A DNA stretch of 20,000 nucleotides from Paulinella micropora (Eukaryota > Cercozoa > Imbricatea > Euglyphida > Paulinellidae): assembly GCA_019918135.1 (NCBI GenBank), contig WBZZ01000950.1, positions 45,001-65,000 of the forward strand, read 5' to 3'. The notes under the pieces were generated by a model. It had not been told where the DNA came from. It saw nothing but the letters and a program-made list of their open reading frames with translations, and ran no database searches. Position 1 is the first letter of the stretch; every line of letters begins with the position of its first letter. Made by a program: the position numbers and the translations under genes. This document shows positions 1 to 8,000 of the stretch, in pieces.

Positions 1-560
1 TCGAGTCAAGACCAGCCGCACCAACCCGGGATAGAATGCTTAATATTATCTCGATGGGATTGTCTGTGATCTGACCTCCTCCCTCGGATATATGTACTGA
101 CCCCCTGGGTCGACCTAGATTCAGTCATCGTCCCCCCCACCTAGTGTGAGTCTATCCTAGCCAATTATTAATATTAATATATCAGTCTCTTCCAGACATG
201 TGACTTTCCCAAATTATAACATCTATTACCAGATGTGAAGTCTGATGCGCTTCCATTGCGATGAATGTCCTTCTTCGAAACTTGAGCGTATCGCCGTGAA
301 AATTCGTGGGAACTCGATCCGATAAGGAATTGCCATAAAAACTTGTGGGAATTCCATCATCCACATCCTCCCGATCCGCCAATGAATTGCCATAAAAACT
401 TGTGGGAATTCCATCATCCACATCCTCCCGATCCGCCAATGAATTGCCATAAAAACTTTTACCCAAAATTAAGGCCCCAGATGTCGCTGTAGTCCCGGTC
501 GTATCGCCCAGGAGTGATTCAAGACGTCGTTAAGAGAAGGCCCCCGCCAAGCCTTTGATT
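1..560. other. 3' flank or non-coding end of the retroelement
   Basis: No gene is supported here. On the minus strand this stretch lies downstream of the integrase frame, where the 3' untranslated region, polypurine tract and 3' LTR of a Ty3/Gypsy element would be expected. It contains a 57-bp tandem repeat (listed separately), a C7 run near 132-138 and an AT-rich palindromic patch (TTAATATTAA type) around 165-180. I found no second copy of any long part of it near the 5' end at 12.2-13.8 kb, so the 3' LTR cannot be delimited. It may lie beyond the left edge of the window. Confidence 0.5.
285..458 (-). repeat. 57-bp tandem repeat
   Basis: Two essentially identical 57-bp units (327-383 and 384-440) are followed by a partial third unit from 441. 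They are preceded by a diverged unit of 42 bp (285-326) that lacks 15 bp. The landmark GAATTGCCATAAAAAC recurs at 327, 384 and 441. The period is 19 codons and the 15-bp loss is also a multiple of three. One minus-strand frame stays open through all copies, giving a 19-residue repeat that contains SFYGNS. That frame has no ATG, so a repeated regulatory block in a U3 or 3' region is as likely as coding sequence. Confidence 0.85.
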
Positions 561-580
561 CCCCCTACCGCCGTCCCCCC
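545..580 (-). other. candidate polypurine tract
   Basis: Read on the minus strand, this stretch is purine-rich, with GGGGGG and TAGGGGGAA blocks, and lies about 200 nt after the integrase frame ends. A purine tract there would prime plus-strand DNA synthesis next to the 3' LTR. There is no TG at its downstream edge that can be matched to a 5' LTR, so this is only a position-based guess. Confidence 0.25.
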
Positions 581-822
581 GGCGCTGGTACTCCATGCTT
601 GAAACGACCCCGAGTGCCTCTTAGGATCCTGACCGCTATCCATCTGCCTAGCCAGTTTGTTCCCCCCCTCAACAGTGCTGTTCCGCCTTGTGGTCGCGCC
701 CTTGCGTCAGTCGTCCGCCTCGTCCCCGCACGAGCCGTGTGCCCTCCCGATTCGTCCGTCCATAAAGGTTCAATGTCCGACGTTGAACTCGACGTGCTTG
801 TACTTCTGTTGCCCCCGTTCAT
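565..822 (-). other. Open frame after integrase, possible pol C-terminal tail
   Basis: An open minus-strand frame overlaps the integrase stop and runs to a TAG at 565. It encodes an Arg, Gly and Thr-rich low-complexity tail. It could continue pol after a further frame change near 770-820, since Gypsy pol proteins normally extend past the GD.V motif. I see no conserved domain to prove this, and composition alone could produce it. Confidence 0.25.
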
Positions 823-1324
823 CCTTCCGTCGTAAGGCTGCCTCCCTCTGTTTCTGAACCATCTGTTCCGCCTCGGCTATTGCCCTTAACCGGCAAGCCA
901 TAACTTCCGTTGGGTCATAAAGTGAGTTTTCCCTCAAGAAATCTGTGGGTGTGTTCAACACTCTTCCAAAGACCAATTGATTCGGACAAAGTTGGACATG
1001 TCCTCCCAGGGACGATGACCCCGTGTTGTTAACCGCAAACGTGAAAGCCTGTATGGTTTCTGGCCAAACCAGTTGGTTATTCTGACAATATATTTTCAGT
1101 GACGCCTTCATGGTCCTATGCATCCTTTCCACCTTCCCGTTAGCCATCGGGTTATAGGCAGTGACATAATGCCACTGAAACCCAAAATATGCACTCAGCT
1201 CGTTTGACACCCAATTGATAAAAGAGCTTCCGCGATCGGATATCATCTTCCGCGGAACTCCGATCCTGCTGAAGATTCCATCGATAAGCGTTTTAGCCGT
1301 CGTTTCCTTGGTATCATCCTCGTG
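770..1324 (-). CDS. Integrase catalytic core, C-terminal half (pol fragment)
   Basis: This is the second half of the retroelement integrase, which inserts the DNA copy into the host genome. The frame contains the second catalytic Asp in ISDRGS and the catalytic Glu in NGKVERMHR. They are separated by exactly 35 residues, the DD35E spacing of Ty3/Gypsy integrases. It goes on with NPMANGKVE and the FGR.L..P region typical of the domain end. The first catalytic Asp is in the neighbouring frame (1243-2892). The two frames meet near 1324-1327, a CCCC run on the sense strand where one base appears to be missing. The frame ends with FNVGH and a stop at 770, where the family usually has a GD.V element and a C-terminal domain. 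No chromodomain is seen. The codons from about 1324 to 1246 are read without an ATG, so this is a continuation, not an independent gene. Confidence 0.85.
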   Translation of the reverse strand, partial: HEDDTKETTAKTLIDGIFSRIGVPRKMISDRGSSFINWVSNELSAYFGFQWHYVTAYNPMANGKVERMHRTMKASLKIYCQNNQLVWPETIQAFTFAVNNTGSSSLGGHVQLCPNQLVFGRVLNTPTDFLRENSLYDPTEVMACRLRAIAEAEQMVQKQREAALRRKDERGQQKYKHVEFNVGH

Positions 1325-2892
1325 GGGATCGCCATGACGTAGTTGGATGCCCTATCTATTGCCGTAAGGACATATTTGAACTTTCCTTCCCCTGCCTCCG
1401 GCAGTGACCCCACATAATCTATGTGGACCGTCTCGAAGATGTCGCTTGTGACCTCGTATTGTCCCAAGAGGCCTCTGCCCGCCTCGTATGGGGTCTTCGC
1501 CCTCTGGCATGGTGCACATCCGTCCACGAACCTCGCAACGTCCTTGTTCATGTTTTCCCAATAAATCTTTCGCTTCAGTGACCATTTCATCCTTTCCAGT
1601 CCCGGATGACTATGCATCGGGCAATTGTGTGCCCCGATTAATATGGCGTGCCTCAGCGCCGGCGGTACCCATACCGTCCATTTCTCGGGATCGGTCCTGA
1701 ACCTACCCCTTGCCCCCATGAACCATACTAACCCGTCCGAATACGTGAACTTTTCCAGCTGTGTTTTCACCTTCGCCGTCTGCGTTCCCGGTGTCGGGTT
1801 CCGTGTGTGTTGAATCAACTCCTTGTATTCCGTAGCCTCACTGGTCAGGCTCCGGAATTTATCCAACGACGCGAACTTGATCCGTGTATCTGTTTCCAGA
1901 TCCAGCGCTATCCGATTAGGATGCGTTTTCTCCACCTTTGTTATCCCTGCCGTTTCCATTTGGCCATTCTCACCCTTCTCCCCCATTACCACATTACCCA
2001 CCATAGGCAAACGTCGCCAGGGAAATGGTTTTTCCTCCATTTCGGTTTCGTCTCTCTCTCGGTTCCTCGCCGCCTCCCATGTGTAATCCTCGAGACCGTC
2101 CCTGGCCTCCTGTTCCTCGTGTTCCACGCAACATGCTGTGTGCGCCCCTCGCGCTGCCTCGTACGTTCGCAGGCTCCGCTCCCATTCCTGTTTCTCCACT
2201 CCTCCACTGGTTCTATACTTGTGCGCCTGCGATACCTCTGTCGCGTAAATCATACCATTAACTGGCTTCATGTCGTCGAAATTCGATTCTCCCTCGATCT
2301 TCCCCAAGTCCATCTCTGGTACTCCGAGTACCGTTAACACCGCTGCTGCCGTCGTGAATCCGAATCGAGTCAGGTTCATGCCCCTCCGGCGCTGCCCATC
2401 CCATACTGATTTGATCGTGAATACCTCCGTCGCTCGAGTCCGCTGTGTTTGTGGTTCTGTCCCCGCCTTGGGGTTCCCTTCCGTCCCCGAACCTCCCACC
2501 CTCGACTGGTGGTCCGCCAAGAAATTCTCCTTTCCCTTTATGTACTCGATCTGGAAATCATATTCCGACAGCTCCTGCTGCCATCTTGCCAATCTTCCCG
2601 TGTGATCATGAGACATCAACCACTTGAGATTGTTGTGATCCGTCCTTACTTTCGTATCCTTCGCTCCCCGTAAGTAGTCTCGTAGACGCTTGAATCCCCA
2701 CACTATGGCTAGGGCCTCCCGTTGCCTAGTGCAGTATTGCCTCTCCGCACTCGACATCCGTCGACTAAGGAACATTACCGGCCGCAAACGGCCCTTGCCG
2801 TCCGCTTGTTGTAGGACCCCGCCTACTGCGTACGCCGACGCGTCCGTGTCCAGGACAAAGGGTGCGTTGAAGTCCGGTAAGACCAGGACTGT
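1243..2892 (-). CDS. RNase H and N-terminal integrase (pol fragment)
   Basis: This middle part of pol has no start codon of its own. The frame opens just after a G6 run (2894-2899) that breaks the RT frame. It begins with the RNase H core: TDAS, then the LSRR.SSAE block, the EALAIVWG helix and TDHNNLKWL. A segment of about 270 residues without recognisable domains follows. The integrase zinc-binding domain comes next (H-x6-H in HNCPMHSH, then CAPC) and then the first catalytic Asp in VHIDYVG. After AIDRASNYVMAIP the frame leaves the family pattern at the CCCC run at 1324-1327 and ends at 1243. The correct frame continues in 770-1324. The long spacer between RNase H and integrase is unusual, and part of it resembles the spacer before RT (FTTAA.VL in both). 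The broken frames argue for a decayed copy or for homopolymer sequencing errors. Confidence 0.9.
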   Translation of the reverse strand, partial: TVLVLPDFNAPFVLDTDASAYAVGGVLQQADGKGRLRPVMFLSRRMSSAERQYCTRQREALAIVWGFKRLRDYLRGAKDTKVRTDHNNLKWLMSHDHTGRLARWQQELSEYDFQIEYIKGKENFLADHQSRVGGSGTEGNPKAGTEPQTQRTRATEVFTIKSVWDGQRRRGMNLTRFGFTTAAAVLTVLGVPEMDLGKIEGESNFDDMKPVNGMIYATEVSQAHKYRTSGGVEKQEWERSLRTYEAARGAHTACCVEHEEQEARDGLEDYTWEAARNRERDETEMEEKPFPWRRLPMVGNVVMGEKGENGQMETAGITKVEKTHPNRIALDLETDTRIKFASLDKFRSLTSEATEYKELIQHTRNPTPGTQTAKVKTQLEKFTYSDGLVWFMGARGRFRTDPEKWTVWVPPALRHAILIGAHNCPMHSHPGLERMKWSLKRKIYWENMNKDVARFVDGCAPCQRAKTPYEAGRGLLGQYEVTSDIFETVHIDYVGSLPEAGEGKFKYVLTAIDRASNYVMAIPTRMIPRKRRLKRLSMESSAGSEFRGR

Positions 2893-5035
2893 TCCCCCCT
2901 TCCACCAACTGATCCCTAATGATTGCTTCTCGTAGATCGTCGATCGCCGCGTTGACCTCCTGTCCCCAAGTAAGAGGGTTGTTCCAGTCCCCCTTAAACT
3001 CCTTCATGTGCCTCCGTATGGGCTCCGCCCGTGTAGCGAAGTTTGGGATGAATTCCCCGTAATATTGTGCCAACGACACAAATGAATGCAGATCCGATTT
3101 GTTTTTCGGCGACGGTAGCTCCCTGAGCGCGTCCCGCTTCCTGGCGGCAATCATGCACGTGCCGTTCTCGATATCGTATCCTAGATATTGGATTTTCCTC
3201 TGAAGAAAGTGACACTTTTTCGCGTTGAGTCGGAACCCAAACGCCTTGACCCGCCGCATGACATCTCGTAGGTGCTCCATGTGTTCCTCCACGGAATTGG
3301 AGAAGATAATAACATCATCCAGGTATGCAAAGGCATACATAGACGTATCGCCATGTCTGAAGGCGAACTCCTCGTCTCTGAACTTGGCCCCCAACATTTC
3401 CGTCATTGCCTTCTGGAAAATTCCCGGCGCTACCTTCAGCCCCATTGGTAAGACTTTCCACACGTATGTGGTCATTCCGACCATGAAAGCCGTCAGGTGT
3501 CGGCTCTCTTCCGCCAGCGGAATTTGCCAGAACCCGCTTTTCAGATCCAAGGTTGAATATATCCTCGCCTTCTGGAGTGCCTCCACTCCCCGCCGTACAT
3601 CCGGTACCGGCGTCTCAATCTTCTTGATGATCTGGTTGATCTTCCAATAATTTATGCACATCCGCAAGGTGCCATCGGGTTTTGGCGCCATACGCACCGG
3701 CGATGCGTATTCCGACAATCGAGCCTCTATGAGAACCTTCTCCAACAATTCCGCCGTCATTTCCCTCGCGATTCGATCCTCGTGGTGGCTCAGCCGAGAG
3801 GGCCGCCCAATACCTGGCACTTCCTGCCACATTTCCCTCTGAAATCTGGCCGTATGGTGTTTGACCGACCCCCCTTCCAGTGGTCCAAAAATCTCTATGT
3901 TCTCCTCCATGATTCGTAGCACTTCCTCCTTGTATTGTTCCCCTCCTGTCCATTGACTCGCTTGGGCCCTCAGAGCCTCCCTAGCCTTATCAGTCTCCTC
4001 TTTGATCTGTGCCTCCGTGGCCTTCCCCGCTATGTCCTCCATCATTGTTTCCATGCCTTCCTCGTCCACCGCTTCCCGCGACCGATATAATGTCGGTGTT
4101 TGTTTCTCCTGTTCGGCGTACCGCGCCAATTGATCAATCATCATAGCGTACTGTATCGCATGCGTACGATGATATACCCCCGAGATATGGGTGAACGCCT
4201 CATCCCGTATCCCCGCCAAATCGCGGTCCCTCAGATCTTCTCGATATTTCCTGGCACGTTTGCGTTTGCCTAAGCGACACGCAATAATGAGCTTCTGAGT
4301 TCTGATGGGGATCGGTATCGGGTTCTGAATCAAGAAGTCCTCGATATCGTACCACCACATCTCCGTCCGTCTACCCACCGGTAACACGATGGTAAACTCG
4401 CCGAGGGATATCAGATTCTTCAATGCCTTCTTGATTCCGGATACCGAATCCGCCATGATGGGGTCGTCTCCCCATTTATCTTTAAGAAAAGCCACAATGT
4501 CCTCCTTGGCCTGTCCGGCCTTCGCGACGTTACACACGACATATTGTGCCATCGGCATGACTCTCCCATCCATTTCTTTATAGTGGTGTCCCAGGTTACG
4601 CCCATGCGTTGGAAAACCATCCGTTGCCAATCTCTGGTGTTCTTTTCGTTGCTCCTGCAACTCCCGTTTTCGTTTTTCGTATAAGGCCTCGATCCTGTCT
4701 GAGGTCCACTCGTCTTCCGACTCACTTTCCTCCTCGTCCTGTATGCCCCGTATCGCGAGAACCTCGCGTGCTTCCTCATCCGCCCGCACCTCCTGCGGTA
4801 ATACCACCGCTGCCGTGGTAAAATTTGCGGCCGTCCATCCGCCTTCCTCCTGGATTTTGATCTGTTCCGCCGTCCAATCCACCATCTCGTACATTGGTGC
4901 CCCTACCTCATCGCCATATGTCACTGTTCCCGCATATGTGTCGATGTGGGTATGCATTCGCTTCAATGCATCCAGGCTCCATAGCAATCCTCCCGAATAT
5001 GCGGGTACCACCCAAAACTTGTGGGTATATTTCAC
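2765..5035 (-). CDS. Protease C-terminus and reverse transcriptase (pol fragment)
   Basis: The frame runs out of an 18-G tract and has no ATG at its beginning; the first codon after the tract is GTG. The first 42 residues complete the protease (HKFWVVP, then LWSLDALKR at the flap-distal LG.D.L position). A segment of about 340 residues follows that is not part of the usual Gypsy order, including an acidic EEESESEDE patch and a helical basic region. RT spans roughly residues 400-640. It has STLDLKSGFWQIP with the first catalytic Asp, LPMGLKVAPG.FQ, the YLDD active site at 571-574, and GFRLNAKKC with YLGY. The conserved D-Y-R in the fingers region reads N-Y-W (CINYWKIN). RT goes on into the connection region and then breaks at a G6 run (2894-2899) before RNase H. 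The RNase H continues one frame over. Confidence 0.9.
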   Translation of the reverse strand: MKYTHKFWVVPAYSGGLLWSLDALKRMHTHIDTYAGTVTYGDEVGAPMYEMVDWTAEQIKIQEEGGWTAANFTTAAVVLPQEVRADEEAREVLAIRGIQDEEESESEDEWTSDRIEALYEKRKRELQEQRKEHQRLATDGFPTHGRNLGHHYKEMDGRVMPMAQYVVCNVAKAGQAKEDIVAFLKDKWGDDPIMADSVSGIKKALKNLISLGEFTIVLPVGRRTEMWWYDIEDFLIQNPIPIPIRTQKLIIACRLGKRKRARKYREDLRDRDLAGIRDEAFTHISGVYHRTHAIQYAMMIDQLARYAEQEKQTPTLYRSREAVDEEGMETMMEDIAGKATEAQIKEETDKAREALRAQASQWTGGEQYKEEVLRIMEENIEIFGPLEGGSVKHHTARFQREMWQEVPGIGRPSRLSHHEDRIAREMTAELLEKVLIEARLSEYASPVRMAPKPDGTLRMCINYWKINQIIKKIETPVPDVRRGVEALQKARIYSTLDLKSGFWQIPLAEESRHLTAFMVGMTTYVWKVLPMGLKVAPGIFQKAMTEMLGAKFRDEEFAFRHGDTSMYAFAYLDDVIIFSNSVEEHMEHLRDVMRRVKAFGFRLNAKKCHFLQRKIQYLGYDIENGTCMIAARKRDALRELPSPKNKSDLHSFVSLAQYYGEFIPNFATRAEPIRRHMKEFKGDWNNPLTWGQEVNAAIDDLREAIIRDQLVEGGNSPGLTGLQRTLCPGHGRVGVRSRRGPTTSGRQGPFAAGNVP

Positions 5036-8000
5036 CCCCCCCCCCCCCCCCCTCCCTTCAGCTCAAACTCCAGCAGCATAGTGCCCGTCAATGGCGTCGA
5101 CCCCGACACCGCTTTGACCCATCCATTCGTCTTTCTCAGACTTCGTCTGTACCATGGTTGGTTCCTGTGTTTCTCTTGAAAGTGCTTCCCCAGCACATTG
5201 ATAGCTGCCATCGTGTCGTTCCCAATAAGTTCCTCGTCACCTACCTCCACTATCCTAACTTTCGTGTATGCCAAAGGTAAATCAGATCTTTTAATAGTAT
5301 TCACCGTTTTTGTTTGGTTTATGACCCCCGATTGCTCCGCAATCTTTTGATATGTCTGGAGGATACGACGGTCCTGTTCCCGTCCCTCGTCGTCACCCCT
5401 TTTGTCCGAAGTTCCTGAGGATCCGTTATCCTTTTTGTCCTTATCCTTAGATTCCCGATCCTTATTCCGTATTTTGTCCTTATCCGTCTTATTATTTGCA
5501 TCCCGCTTGTTTTTCGGATTCCCTTTGTTTCCTGTTCCTTTCGTTTTCCCTTTGACCCGCTTATCCGGGTTGCCTGTCTTATGTCGTTTGTTACGAGTCC
5601 CATCGCTGTGTCTGGATTCCCTTTCCCGCTTACGGGTCATGCCCCAGTCAGATCGATGACTGATCGTCTTCCTGGTCCAGCCTCCCTGTCCGGGCTTCCG
5701 TATCCCGCCCCGTCGATCCGCCTTATAGCCGTCCTTCCTTCCCGCCGTCGGGTTCCTATCAATCAACAATTTCCGTTCCTTATCATCAAGGATGGGTTTT
5801 CCCCCAGTGGCACCTGTTTTGCCTTCGTCCACAATGATGACGTCGTCATCTCTTTTACGCTGTCGCGGTCGTGCCTCCTGTTCCCTGGGCGTCCGCTCCT
5901 GTTCAAAGGTTCCATGTTTTCGTTCACGTTTCCTTTCTGTTTCCTCTATTGATTCGATCCTACCGGTTGGCGTGGGTGGTCCCCCTCCCGCCGTTCCCTG
6001 TCGTTCCGGTAATCCCGCCCCCACCCCTGATATCAACACCTGTCGGTCCGGGTGCACAAATGGAATACCCGGGATCGGTACCTTACCCTCCTCTCGCTTA
6101 TTCCTCTCCTTCTCTTCCAATTCTCCCCTCTCGGTTACCATCAATGCCGGTCCCGGCCTTCCTGCCGCCGCACTCTGGTATCCGCCCCGAGAACCGCCAT
6201 CACCGCCCCCGCGGTATCCTCCACGGCCGCGTCCTCGACCGCTTCCGCGCCCACGGCCTCCCTGATCGCCCACTTGGTGCCCCGCCGCCTCGTAGTACGA
6301 GTTTTTGTTTTTGCGTTTCCATCCGTACTTAGCGAAGTGCCGCGAATTGAAGCCTTCCAGGATTTGCAGTTCCTCCTCCCGGAATAGTGACTCCAACCCT
6401 CCAAGCTGCCACATTCCATGGCGCACCGCTTCCTTTAGCTCCTTGAGTGCCGCACTTCTTTCCGCATCCGACATGCGTTCCAAGTCGTCATGGTGCAGGG
6501 TGTCGTCAGAATGAATTCGGCAAGTGCCCCGAATGTTTAAGGCCCATATTCCGATTTGCCAGTAGCATGCCTTGCGTTTGACTGTACTCGCCTTCAGCGC
6601 CCTGCGCTCATATTTCGGGACGTCCACCTGATCCGTCAGCAGATGAGCTGCTGGGTATCGCTCCTCATTGTAACGCAGGTCCCTGTTCGGAACCGCGTCC
6701 TGATAGAACGACAGGGCCGTGATGTCCGGGCCCCGCGGTTTACGCGCTCCGCTGCTGAGTACCGCGTTGACTTCCGGTGGGCGAGCATATGGGTGGTGCC
6801 GTTCCTCCTCCCGACGGCTAGTCGGCCGAGTGCGCCCGCCACCTCGATCTCCCCCTCCTTGCCTTGCCCTTCCCTTGAACAGTTGCCGTGAGTGGCCACC
6901 CCTGCTCGATGTGCTCCCATATCCTCCGCCCGTATTGCCGTATGCCCGGCTCGACTGACTTTTCGCTGGTGCCTTGGGCATTTTCATTGTTACCACTGGT
7001 TCCACCAGCATGGCCTTGATTGTTTGTACATCAGTCTGATCCATGTTCCAGGTCACTGGGTTTTCCTGTTTTTGCCACCCTTGCCATTTGGTTTTACTTG
7101 TTTCTGGAAGTGTCGGCACCTTCAAGCCCTGACACACTATTTCTGTTACCACCGCCTTGGTTTCCTGATCCTTCCACAGCCCGTGACCCATAATCAACGG
7201 GTAGATTTCCGTTTCGTCGCAGAGCAGACACATGTCAATCACGCTCTGGAACAGATTTGGTAAAGGTTCCCGTGCCGCAACCTTATTAGCGATCAGATCC
7301 CTGATTGTTTCCCTTTCCTGTGTCTTGTCGATCAAGAACCGAAATCCGAAGGTTTTCGCAAAGACGTAATGGATCACATCCGCCATGGTCCAATTCGCCC
7401 TTTCCACATTGCCCTTGGTGACCTCCGCCAGAACCTCCAGCCATACCGCCTGATCCGACAGCTTGGCATTGGCCCCACTTGACCCCAGTAAGTCCCCCAG
7501 GACAAAACAGATCGTTTCCAGATCTCCACCACACTGTGCCATCTTCAAGGCTCGTCGAAAACGAATCACGAACTGCCGTATCATGCTCATGTTCTTTTCC
7601 GTGAACGTCATGCCAGGGTCGATACCCTTTCCTTCACGCCTTGCCAGCGTCGCCAACTCCGTCCTGGACGCATCCTTCTTCACCTTGTCTCGCTTCTCCC
7701 AGCTTTGAACCCCGCTATTCTTTCCCCCCGTCCAGCCCTTCTTCGTTTCCTTCGATGAATCGGTCTTCATGGGTCCTCCTTCCGAGCCTTCCTCCGACTC
7801 CGACCCTTTCGATGCTTCTCTTTCCTCCTCCTTCTTCTTCTTCTTGGATTTCTTCTTTTTACTTTTCTTCACTGGGGACCCCTCGTCCGCCAGGTACAAA
7901 TTGATTCGAATCCATGCGACCCATCCTTCCACACATCCTCGGGCCGCCGAGAGATGATATGCCCATTGCCGTAACTCCCTCCTGTAGTTTTCCCTTTCAT

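Noticed and set aside
285..458. CRISPR-like direct repeats
   Set aside because: The units are contiguous with no unique spacers, and the context is eukaryotic.
182..466. 94-codon minus-strand frame over the 57-bp repeats as a gene
   Set aside because: There is no ATG (the frame opens at TTG) and the peptide is just the repeat. Kept as a repeat and not as a CDS.
565..822. Chromodomain at the pol C-terminus
   Set aside because: No aromatic cage residues or chromodomain pattern in any minus-strand frame here.
5792..6387. Plus-strand Pro/Arg-rich frames opposite gag
   Set aside because: They are mirror images of the Gly/Arg-rich gag region with no independent evidence.
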